The position numbers were made by a program, and so were the translations under genes. From Chloroflexota bacterium (GTDB lineage Bacteria; Chloroflexota; Anaerolineae; Caldilineales; Caldilineaceae): DNA of 64,000 nucleotides. The stretch lies in contig JAGWYN010000013.1 in assembly GCA_018969295.1 (NCBI GenBank), positions 1-64,000 on the forward strand, given 5' to 3'. Numbering within the stretch: the first letter of the stretch is position 1; every line of letters begins with the position of its first letter. The notes below the pieces were generated by a model. The model ran no database searches. It was not told the DNA's origin and worked only from the letters and a program-made list of their open reading frames with translations. This document shows, piece by piece, positions 47,300 through 56,000 of this stretch.

Positions 47300-49015
47300 A
47301 TGACAACCGCATTTTCCCAGTTGAATCTGCACCCACAGTTGGTGCAGGCCGTAGAGTCGCTTGGCTTTGCCACGCCGACGCCGATCCAGTCTGCCATGAT
47401 TCCTGTCATGTTGGCAGGCCAGGATGTGGTCGGCCAGGCCCAGACAGGCACGGGCAAGACCGCAGCGTTTGCATTGCCGATTCTCCACCAGTTGCGCCCC
47501 CAAAGCCCCCATATCCAGAGTCTGGTGTTGACCCCGACCCGCGAGCTGGCTATCCAGGTTGCCAAGGCGATCCATGATTTTGGCTCTGCGCTCAACGTGC
47601 GTGTGCTGCCGGTCTACGGCGGCGAACCCTACGGGCGTCAGATCAGCCGTCTGCAGAAGGGGGTCGACGTCGTTGTCGGCACGCCGGGGCGTCTGCTGGA
47701 TCTGCTCAAACGAGAGGTGCTGGATCTGACCCAGCTGCGCTCTGTGGTCCTGGACGAGGCTGACGAGATGCTCAGCATGGGCTTCATCGAGGACATTGAA
47801 GCCATCCTGGCGGCGACCCCGGTCGAGCGCCAGACAGCCCTGCTTTCTGCCACGCTCTCCCCCGAGATTCGGAGGCTGGCGGGCCGCTATCTGCGTGACC
47901 CCCAGTCGGTCTCGATCCAGCGAGAACAGGTGACCGTGGCTGCCATCGAACAGCGCCACTATCTGGTCCACGAGGCAGACAAGCTGGCGGCGCTGACCCG
48001 TCTTTTTGAGGTCGAACCAATCACCAGCGCGCTGATCTTTGTGCGCACCCGTGCGGGCACCGGCGAGCTGGCCGCCGAACTTTCGACCCGCGGCTTTCCG
48101 TCCGAGGCTTTGAGCGGAGAGCTGGAGCAGGAGGAGCGCGAACGGGTCATGAACCGTTTCCGCCGCAACCTGATCAAGGTCGTCGTGGCCACAGATGTGG
48201 CGGCGCGCGGGCTGGACATCGACCACATCTCACATGTCTTCAACTTTGACCTGCCCGAGGATCCGGAGGTGTATGTGCACCGTGTCGGGCGCACTGGGCG
48301 TGCCGGCAAACGGGGGGTCGCCCTGTCGTTGGTCACCCCCAGCGAACGGTGGCGGTTGGGGCGGATCGAGGGCTTCATCAAGACAGCGGTGCTGCGCGCA
48401 CCAGTACCGACCGAGGAGCAGATTCTTGCCCGTCGTGAGCTGGCACTGCTGGAACAGGTGAGTGAGGGGCTGCGTCACGGGCGGTTGGGCCAAGAACGGG
48501 GGTTGGTCAGCACGCTGCTGGAGGCAGGCCATGACCCGATCGAGATTGCTGCGGCTGCGCTTCGCCTGGCGCGTGGGGAAGAGCATCAGCGTCCGATTTT
48601 GCCGGTCACCGAGGTACAGGATCGGCGCCCCTCGCGCGATTCGCGGCGTCCGGAGCAGCGGGGGGCTGCTTCGCGGCCTGACCGTCGGCCTGACCGTCGG
48701 CCTGCCGACCGCTTTGAACGTCAGGTTGCCGACCGCTTCGAGCGACAGCCCCGCTCGCGCCGCCCAGAAGGAAACGACGAGGCTGGCATGGTCAGCCTGA
48801 CCCTGAGCAAGGGGCGGGTCCACGGCGTGCGCCCCGCCGATGTGGTCAGCACGATCGCGCACCATGCCGGCATTCCCGGCGGGGTGATCGGCCGGATCCA
48901 GATCGACGAACACCACACCCGGGTCGATGTGCCCGAACGTTTCGTGGCACAGGTACTGGCTCGCGCCGACTCTTTCCGCATCCACCGCCAGGAGATCGAC
49001 GTGCGACAGGCTTGA
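47300..49015 (+). CDS. DEAD-box ATP-dependent RNA helicase (DeaD/CsdA type)
   Basis: A 571-residue RNA helicase acting in cold adaptation and ribosome assembly in relatives. The Q motif is GFATPTPIQ, motif I AQTGTGKT, motif II VLDEADEM, motif III SATLS, and motif VI HRVGRTGRAG. A C-terminal RNA-recognition domain of the CsdA/DbpA type lies at residues 493-570 (VSLTLSKGRVHGVRPADVVSTI). An Arg/Asp/Pro-rich linker with PDRR repeats (DRRPDRRPADRFERQ) precedes it. ATG 47300 follows AAGGAG. Confidence 0.94.
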   Translation: MTTAFSQLNLHPQLVQAVESLGFATPTPIQSAMIPVMLAGQDVVGQAQTGTGKTAAFALPILHQLRPQSPHIQSLVLTPTRELAIQVAKAIHDFGSALNVRVLPVYGGEPYGRQISRLQKGVDVVVGTPGRLLDLLKREVLDLTQLRSVVLDEADEMLSMGFIEDIEAILAATPVERQTALLSATLSPEIRRLAGRYLRDPQSVSIQREQVTVAAIEQRHYLVHEADKLAALTRLFEVEPITSALIFVRTRAGTGELAAELSTRGFPSEALSGELEQEERERVMNRFRRNLIKVVVATDVAARGLDIDHISHVFNFDLPEDPEVYVHRVGRTGRAGKRGVALSLVTPSERWRLGRIEGFIKTAVLRAPVPTEEQILARRELALLEQVSEGLRHGRLGQERGLVSTLLEAGHDPIEIAAAALRLARGEEHQRPILPVTEVQDRRPSRDSRRPEQRGAASRPDRRPDRRPADRFERQVADRFERQPRSRRPEGNDEAGMVSLTLSKGRVHGVRPADVVSTIAHHAGIPGGVIGRIQIDEHHTRVDVPERFVAQVLARADSFRIHRQEIDVRQA

Positions 49016-49048
49016 TGGGCTGGGGCAGATCGCTGCCTGCGCGCCAGC

Positions 49049-49903
49049 CTATTCCCTTGCTCTGGAGCGAGCCCGCTGCAGCGTGGCCCGCAGGAAGGCC
49101 ACGCTGGCGCTGACTTCGTCTTCGCCCAGGCTGTGCAGGAGGAGTGCCCCGTGATAGCCGCTGGCGTGCAACAGCTGGAGGTACAGGTCGTAGTCGAGCT
49201 GTCCGCGACCCGCCGCTACCTGTCCGGCCTCGCCGTCGTGGGTCAGATCTTTGGCATGCGCCAGCACGATGTCGTCGCCCAACAGCTCGAAGGCTTCGTG
49301 GAGGATTCGCTCCATCTGCGGCAGTTCACCGGCGTGGAAGAGATTGGCGCCGTCGATCAGGACTTTGAGGTGGGGCGAACGAATCTCGTCCAGCAGCCGT
49401 CGGGCCCGCTGGGCGCTGTCGACGACGTTGCTGATTTCGGGTTCGAAGGCCAGGGTCACCCCGGCTGGCTCGGCGATCGCCACCGCTGCTTCCATCGACT
49501 CCAGCAGGTCAGCCCAGGCATCTGGCGCCTGGTTGTGGGGGTGGGCGCGCCACAGATCCAGAGGGTCGCGCGTCCCGGTGCTCAGCGTGACGACCTGGGT
49601 GTCCAGCCCTGCACAGGCGGCGACCAGCCCCTGCAGCCTGTGCAGCCCCAGCCGGCGTTCGCGCGGGTCTGGGTGCACCATGTTGAAGGTGCCCGACAGG
49701 GCCGCCATGCGCAGGTTGTGCTGGGCAAACGCCTGCCGGATGGCAACGATCTGGGGGGGGGCCAGCGTCTCCGGCAAATTGGGCAGCCCAGCAGAGGCCA
49801 GAGTGAACTGCACGACGGCCAGCCCCTGGCCAGCGATGGCATCCAGGACGCCGTCCAGGGTCGGGCGGACAAACGTTTTGGTAAAGACACCGATCTCGAT
49901 CAT
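49049..49903 (-). CDS. Sugar phosphate isomerase/epimerase (xylose-isomerase-like TIM barrel)
   Basis: A 284-residue TIM-barrel enzyme of the IolE/IolI/hydroxypyruvate-isomerase superfamily. Metal-ligand candidates are the Glu in LAFEPEISNV, Asp/His in LIDGANLFH, His in VLAHAKDLTHDG and the last Glu in LHSLGEDEVSAS. ATG 49903 overlaps the stop of the upstream Gfo/Idh gene by four bases, so the two enzymes are translationally coupled and probably act in one sugar or cyclitol pathway. Confidence 0.88.
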   Translation of the reverse strand: MIEIGVFTKTFVRPTLDGVLDAIAGQGLAVVQFTLASAGLPNLPETLAPPQIVAIRQAFAQHNLRMAALSGTFNMVHPDPRERRLGLHRLQGLVAACAGLDTQVVTLSTGTRDPLDLWRAHPHNQAPDAWADLLESMEAAVAIAEPAGVTLAFEPEISNVVDSAQRARRLLDEIRSPHLKVLIDGANLFHAGELPQMERILHEAFELLGDDIVLAHAKDLTHDGEAGQVAAGRGQLDYDLYLQLLHASGYHGALLLHSLGEDEVSASVAFLRATLQRARSRARE

Positions 49904-50976
49904 ACGCCTCCTTCCACATCGGCCAGCGCGACAGGCTGACCCCTTTCGACCGATCGGGCGATCGCCACCATCGCCTGCATGGCGGCAATGCCGTCTTCCA
50001 GGGTGGCGCCCTGCTGGGGCTGGCCGTGCAGGATCGTGTCGGCGAAGCCCTCTATCTGCAATTTATAGGTATAGGCGTCTTCTCCCAGCACGCGGTGGTA
50101 CTGGCGGTCGGCGGCGGAGAAGCATTCGACATGGCTGGCTTTGTGGTACCAGGGCAGAGAACCGCGCGCAGTGACGCTGCCTTGTTCTCCAAAGACCTGG
50201 AATCCCTCCTCAAAATCCCCCTGGATCGGCACGATCAGATCCAGATGACCGAGTGCGCCGCTGGCAAAGTCGACGGCGACGAACCAGCCGTAGGCATGAA
50301 AGCGGTGGATGAAGCGGGCCTGCACCTGTACAATTTCGCCGGCCAGGTAGCGGGCCGTGTCGACCAGATGGCTGCCGTGGGTGAGCATAAAATAGCGCTG
50401 TTTGTCGGCTTTGGGGTTGCCTTGGGGGCGCAGCGCGGCCGCACTGGCCAGCGGGATCGGCTGCAGATTGTCGGTCATCGTATACCGGTAGAAAGAATCG
50501 TAGTACCAGGCTTTGATCGCCATGATCTGCCCGATCTGCTCGTGGATAAATGTGCGGGCGAAGGTGATGCCGGGGTCGAAACGCCGGTTGTTGCCCACTT
50601 GCAGAAGGCAGCCTTTCGCGGCAGCTGCCTGGCGCAGCGTCTTGCACTCTTCAATGCTGACGCCCAGCGGCTTTTCGACCAGCACATGTTTGCCTGCTTC
50701 CAACGCCTGGCGAGCCAGCGCCACGTGGTACTGGTCAGAGACCGCCACAACCACGGCGTCGATTTCTGGGTCGGCCAGCAGGGTGCTGTAGTCGGTGTAG
50801 ACGCGCCGCGGCTGGTGGACGGCGGCCATCCGCTCCAGCAGGTCGGTGGCGGCGTCGCAGATCGCAACCAGTTCAGCGTTGCGTGCCTTGCGCGTGGCTT
50901 CCAGATGGGCAAACTGGGCGATCGGCCCGGCACCCAACACGCCGACGCGCAGACATTTTTCCTCTTTGGGGCGCAT
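49900..50976 (-). CDS. Gfo/Idh/MocA-family oxidoreductase
   Basis: A 358-residue NAD(P)-dependent oxidoreductase. The Rossmann motif is VGVLGAGPIAQFAH, EKP motif HVLVEKPLGVS near residue 105, and a C-terminal domain with LTHGSHLVDTARYL carrying the usual Asp-x-x-x-His-type segment. ATG 50976 follows AAGGGAG. It is the first gene of a two-gene operon with an isomerase/epimerase. Of the three Gfo/Idh paralogues in the window it is the least similar to the others. Confidence 0.9.
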   Translation of the reverse strand: MRPKEEKCLRVGVLGAGPIAQFAHLEATRKARNAELVAICDAATDLLERMAAVHQPRRVYTDYSTLLADPEIDAVVVAVSDQYHVALARQALEAGKHVLVEKPLGVSIEECKTLRQAAAAKGCLLQVGNNRRFDPGITFARTFIHEQIGQIMAIKAWYYDSFYRYTMTDNLQPIPLASAAALRPQGNPKADKQRYFMLTHGSHLVDTARYLAGEIVQVQARFIHRFHAYGWFVAVDFASGALGHLDLIVPIQGDFEEGFQVFGEQGSVTARGSLPWYHKASHVECFSAADRQYHRVLGEDAYTYKLQIEGFADTILHGQPQQGATLEDGIAAMQAMVAIARSVERGQPVALADVEGGV

Positions 50977-51149
50977 ACGCTCCCTTGTCTTTGGAGGGCT
51001 CAGCCGCCCTTGGCTTGGTTCGATTGTGCTGCAGCCTGGGCGTCGCTGGACCGGCGGCCCTTATTGCCCAGGGCAGCTGCTTGCTCCTGTATTGATCATA
51101 CCATACCGTCGGCCGATTGGGGAAGCTCCTTGAGCCAGCGGGATCGGCC

Positions 51150-51908
51150 TCAGCAAAAGTGGCCAGGCAGCAAGGGCGAGTTGGCAAGCCGCCCCAGCAG
51201 ACGGCCGCGCAGCTGTTCGTAGAGCGCAGTGGTGGCTGGTTCAGGGGGGATTCCAAGCTCCTGCCCCAGAATCTGGCGGCAGCGCTGGTAGTGTTCGAGT
51301 GCTGCTGGCAGGCGCCCCTGTTGCTCCAACAGCCACATCTTCTGGCGGTGAGCCATCTCGTTCCAGGGTTCCAACTCGAGCAGCCGGTCGACGGCGGCCA
51401 ACACAGAGGATGCGCGGGTGTCGCTGTGATCGGCGACCACGGTGGCCAGTGTCTGGACGGCCAGGGTGTGCAGACGTTCTCGGGTCAAAGAGGCCCATTC
51501 CTCGAAGGGGGCAGCCTGGAAGACCTGAAACCCTTCCAGAAACTCGCCGACATAGATGGCCACGGCTGCCCTGCGTACGGCAGGTGGGTTGTGGGGGGCA
51601 CAGCCTTCCTCCAGACGCAGGACGTCGATCTGGATGGCATCCACCGGGTCGAAATAAACTGCCTGACGGTTGATCTGCAGGACATCTGGCAGGATTCGAC
51701 GCAGCCGGTAGAGTGCCTGACGCAGATTGGTCAGGCTGTCCACCTCGCATTTTTCGGGCCAGAGCAGGTCAGCCAGGGCAGAGCGAGAAGAAGGGCGCCG
51801 TTGCAGCGCCAGATAGAAAAGCAGCGCCTGGTCTTTGGCCAGCAACCCGCAGATCGGGCGGTTTCTGAGTAAGATCAGGGGACTGCCCAACATGCGCAGT
51901 TCAAGCAT
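51150..51908 (-). CDS. SARP/BTAD-type transcriptional activator
   Basis: A 252-residue regulator. The N-terminal OmpR-like winged helix is about residues 1-90 (LLAKDQALLFYLALQRRPSSR, LADLLWP, LRQALYRLRRIL). The bacterial transcriptional activator (BTAD) helical repeat domain covers residues 95-245 (VGEFLEGFQVFQAAPFEEW, RYQRCRQILGQELG-type ending). It has no ATPase or TPR extension, so it is a minimal SARP. ATG 51908 follows GGGGAGG. Direct repeats matching the spacing of SARP binding sites lie in its own promoter. It follows the CARF-LuxR gene by 161 bases. Confidence 0.88.
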   Translation of the reverse strand: MLELRMLGSPLILLRNRPICGLLAKDQALLFYLALQRRPSSRSALADLLWPEKCEVDSLTNLRQALYRLRRILPDVLQINRQAVYFDPVDAIQIDVLRLEEGCAPHNPPAVRRAAVAIYVGEFLEGFQVFQAAPFEEWASLTRERLHTLAVQTLATVVADHSDTRASSVLAAVDRLLELEPWNEMAHRQKMWLLEQQGRLPAALEHYQRCRQILGQELGIPPEPATTALYEQLRGRLLGRLANSPLLPGHFC

Positions 51909-51951
51909 CGGTACCTCCCCGAGGGTAGCCCAAACAAAATTTTCGTCTTTG

Positions 51952-51985
51952 AGCATAGCAGCCCAACGTATCGAAAACGTATCGA
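51952..51985 (-). promoter_or_regulatory. 11-bp-spaced direct repeat upstream of a -10 (SARP-type operator)
   Basis: On the minus strand TCGATAC occurs at 51985-51979 and again at 51974-51968, exactly 11 bases apart, ten bases before TGC-TATGCT (-10 at 51957-51952). SARP proteins bind heptamer direct repeats with an 11-bp period just upstream of the -10 in place of a -35, so this may be an autoregulatory site for the SARP gene. Confidence 0.6.
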
Positions 51986-52069
51986 GGCGGTTGATCCCCA
52001 GATGGAGATGCGGGGGGCTCTCGGTGGGCAGGAGCGGAGATCTTTCTGCTGAAGAAGAGGAGGCGTTGC

Positions 52070-52966
52070 TCAGCCCAGCTGGCTGCGCTCCACAAAACCG
52101 GCAAATCGGTCACGCAGAAAGTGGTAGTCGAGGGAGACGGTTTCGTCGATCTCCCAGACCTGGCGGCAGGCGGCCAGAATGGCTGTTTTGTGCGAATGAA
52201 CTGTGGCCAGACTCACCACCAGCTGTTCTGCGACCTCCTGCGGGCGCAGGCCTCCTGCAAAGGCCTGCAGCGTTTCGCGTTGGCGCTGGGTCAATTGCTC
52301 GTACACCTGACGACACAACTGGTCGTCGGCAGCGCGCAGCCAGCCAAATTGTTGAGCGGCAACCTGGCTGGGGGTCTGCGCCAGTGCACGCAACGCCGGA
52401 AAGTAGGCCCCCCACGGTGCCAGCGGCACCTGCACCAGCGTCACGCCGTCGGTGGCCGCAGCGTGCATCACCGCCCCGTCGCGGGCTGTGGCCTGAAATT
52501 CGTCGGGAGTGAACAGGTGCCAGATGCGGTCGTGGTGGTCGCACAGCAACGTTGCCGCCGAGATCGTCAGCAGCGCCACCATGCGCCGTCCGCCGGCGAC
52601 ACAGATATGCAGGGCTCGCCCAGCTTCTTTGAGCCCGACGAGGGTGTGGCGCACCGTCTGCCAGACCGCATCGGCGTCCTGTTCGCTGCGAATCTCACGC
52701 AGCGGTGCAGCCCCGCGCGCAATGGGGACCTTGTGCAACGAGCAACTCCTTCCTTGGTACTGGTCGTTGGCAAACTCGCGCCCGAGCACCTGCAAGGAGT
52801 GGCGGATCCGTTCGTTGCTGGCCGCCAGATGCAGCACATAAACCTCACCGATGCGCTCCCCACGTGCCAGCAGGGCGTCCAGGGCAAAGGTGACAACCTG
52901 GGGTTGCCCTCCCAGGGTGGCGATCAGGGCACTTGGTTCTGACATGGCTGGAGTGGGCGTCTTCAT
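52070..52966 (-). CDS. NE0113-type CARF (CRISPR-associated) domain fused to LuxR helix-turn-helix
   Basis: A 298-residue fusion. Residues 1-185 match the CRISPR-associated NE0113/TIGR02584 family: SALIATLGGQPQVVTFALDALLARGE, VYVLHLAA, and HICVAGGRRMVALLTISAATLL, the CARF-type nucleotide-sensing fold. Residues 225-275 are a LuxR/GerE DNA-binding domain (LTQRQRETLQAFAGG, VAEQL, SLATVHSHKTAIL). This predicts a transcription factor switched by cyclic oligoadenylate or a related ligand. No cas genes or CRISPR array occur in the window. ATG 52966 follows AGG; ATG 52945 is an alternative. It lies between the SARP gene and a secreted glycosidase-like gene on the same strand. Confidence 0.8.
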   Translation of the reverse strand: MKTPTPAMSEPSALIATLGGQPQVVTFALDALLARGERIGEVYVLHLAASNERIRHSLQVLGREFANDQYQGRSCSLHKVPIARGAAPLREIRSEQDADAVWQTVRHTLVGLKEAGRALHICVAGGRRMVALLTISAATLLCDHHDRIWHLFTPDEFQATARDGAVMHAAATDGVTLVQVPLAPWGAYFPALRALAQTPSQVAAQQFGWLRAADDQLCRQVYEQLTQRQRETLQAFAGGLRPQEVAEQLVVSLATVHSHKTAILAACRQVWEIDETVSLDYHFLRDRFAGFVERSQLG

Positions 52967-53049
52967 GTGGTTGCCTGTTGTTTTTCAGACCCCAACTTGG
53001 TGCAGTGGTCTCTGATTTTTGACGTCGAATTTGGCGAGATTGGTCATGT

Positions 53050-56000
53050 TCAGTCGATCACAACAGGTAGATACAAGTTTGCCGTCGGGATTTCAGCCGG
53101 CAGTGGCACTGTCGGCAGCGCCTGCTGTTCAAAAGGCGCGCTGTTCCTGCTCAACACAGGGGCTTCCAGAAGCTCTTTTGCAGGGTTTGTGGCGTCCGAA
53201 TTCTGAGCGCCGCTGCGTGCAGAATTTGGGTTCACCTCGATCGTGAGCTGATACTCGGCAGCACTGTATCCGTAGACCTCGATCTGGTATTCTCCATTGC
53301 TCTCGGCTGTAAATGTGAGCGCATCTACAGCTGCATTGGCCAGGTTGCTGACATAAGGAGATGCATTCGAATTCGGCGGCCAGATGTAGAGGTCAGGGTC
53401 GCCGTGAATGGGCACTACCGTGACGGCCATTGCTGTGCCTGCTTTCACTGTGTAGCGATAACTGCGGGCCAGGTGACGCCCAATACGGTCTGTGGGCGGG
53501 ACATAATTGATGGTGGCCTGGTAGGGGAAGTTCGCAATATTCCCGCTGCGATCTGCGACCCAGGCATGCAGGTACTTGATCCCTGGGGAGGGCAGCAAGT
53601 CCCAGGAATAGCCTGTATGCGAAGTGCCATAGTCGAGCCAGCCAGAGTTGTAGCCAGGCACCCATTGGTTGGCAGCCTGGCTGAACTCAAATTCCTGGTA
53701 GAGCACTGTATGCAACCCGCTGCCAGGGGACGGATCGGAGGCCTCCAAATCCAGACGGATACGCTGATTGGGTGTGCTCTCTGCACCCCCATCGAGGGCA
53801 AAACGGTCTATGTGCGGGGGGCTCAGGTCAGCCGTTGGCGGCAGCACAGTCAGCGTGCGGCTGACTACATTGTTGCCTTTGGGTTCTTGAATGAGATTGT
53901 CCGGGTCAATGACGGCATACAAGGTGTAGGTGCCTGGTGTTGCAGGTGTCCAATCAACAGGCAGCGTGTTCATAGAGGTGTTCGGTGCCAGCAGTGCGAT
54001 CGAACTGCTCCCGATGTTTTCGCTACGGGGCTCGGCACCAGAGGAACCGGCCCAAAACTGGACATTGACCCCATTCAGAGGATTTTGTCCTGCCAACCGT
54101 GTCACTGTCAGATAGACTTTGTGGGTGCCAGCGGCACGTGGCGATCCTGGAGCAGTCCAAAGTTGGCTGTTGGTAGCATACAGATCGTCGGCAGTCTCCC
54201 GATCCAGCACAGTGAAAGCCCCCAGCGCTGTTGCAGCGTCGCCGCCAGGATTCAAGATGGTGACACTCTGCGCGCCAACAGGGAGTGTATCTGGCACTGT
54301 CACACGCAGGTAGGTGTCGCTGATGCGTACAACAGGCAGCGATGTAGCGGCGATTTGCACACTGGCGCCTTCTGCAAAGTTGGCCCCATAGAGATGAAGT
54401 GTTGTTTCAAATCCTGCCAGCCCCTGCGCTGGTTGCACGTTGTAGATTGCAACCCCGTTGCCTGTGACCGTAAATGCCCGCTCTAATACGACAGCAGTAC
54501 CTTCAGTCGGTGTGACAGTCAGGTCATACGTGCCTCTGGCCAGTCCTGACGGCACGACAGCAGCAAGTTGCTGGCCGTTGATCCGACGGACGTCGGCTAA
54601 GGCAAAGACGCCAAGGTGAAGGAGAGGAATCTCTTGAAAACCGTTGCCTGTCACAACAATGTTTGTGGTTGTGGCATTGTTGCCTTCGTTTGGCGAGATC
54701 GCAAAGACCTGCAAAGAATTGCCTGGGATTCCAGCGGTGCTCGTAGGAACCGGCGTGGCTGTGTCGGTAGGAACCGGCGTGGCTGTGTCGGTAGGAACCG
54801 GCGTGGCTGTGTCGGTAGGAACCGGCGTGGCCGTGTCGGTAGGAACCGGCGTGGCCGTGTCGGTGGGAACCGGCGTGGCCGTGTCGGTAGGAACCGGCGT
54901 GGCCGTGCTCGTGGGGGCCGGCGTGGCCGTGTCGGTAGGAACCGGCGTGGCCGTGCTCGTGGGGGCCGGAATATGTTCACAGCCTGGCCACCAGCAAGGG
55001 TTTTCTTCGATAAAACGAAAGAGGGCTTGTTGCTTGTATGCCTGGCTGTCGGGCTGTAGGATCGATTCTTTGGCACCCCAGGAACCAAACTGGCCGCTGG
55101 GCAGGCTGACAGCAGTGTAGTGGACAAACAGGCTTCCGCCCAGCCGTCGCCACTCGTTGAGATACTCGGTGTAAAGTTCCCCCATGCGCGGGTCGCGGTT
55201 GGCTGCGATAAAGAGGTTTTGTACGGCGCGGAAGGGGGGGCAGTCGGAGCTGTTGTTCCAATCGTTGCATGACGTGCCCAGATTGGAAAGAGGCGTCAGA
55301 TGTTGGCCACCTTCGTAGCTGATCAACTGCAGCCCAAACCGGTCGGCCACGGCTTTGTTCTGGCGGATCACATCGACAGCGGCGGCGATGGCGCCTGCGT
55401 CGGCAAAACCCTCTGCCCACAACAGCTCTCCGGTGCGTAGTTCGTGGAAAAGGGAGTTCAGCCCACCGTCGGGCTCCTGTGTCCATGCCAGGAGTTGCTC
55501 ATGGTAGCCGCCGTCCGTGTTGCGGTTGTCGTTGATGTAGCCGCCGAAGTAGGGCGCGCTGGCCACGGCATACATTTGCCCAGCACAATTGTTTCCTCCA
55601 TTTTCGGCGGCATAGAGCGGGCAGGCCAGTGCTTCGCTGGCAGGAAATTCCCAGGGGCCGCCGGGCATCACGCAACGGATCCGTTCGGCGTCGGTGCCCC
55701 AGGCAGCTTTCCAGAGGGCACAGATCTGGGCGCTGCGCATGCCGACCCAGTTCATCCGTTTGGTGTAGCCGGAGACAAGGTTTCCGTGTTCGTCTACAGC
55801 GTCAGGCCAGCGTGCTTCTGCCCAAGCTTCGATCTGGTTGCCGTAGAGGCTGTAGGGGTATGCCCCATTCCAGACTTCGTTGGAGTATTCCAGGTAGAGG
55901 GTCAGGGTCGGATCCAGCAACTCGTGGGCCAGTTCAGCAAAGTTGCGCACATAGGTGTCGTCGGCCCAGTAGAAGAGATTGACCCAGGGGTCGGCCTGGA

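Noticed and set aside
54731..54970. Possible CRISPR array at the 24-bp repeats
   Set aside because: Units are contiguous with no spacers and encode an in-frame Pro-Thr linker.
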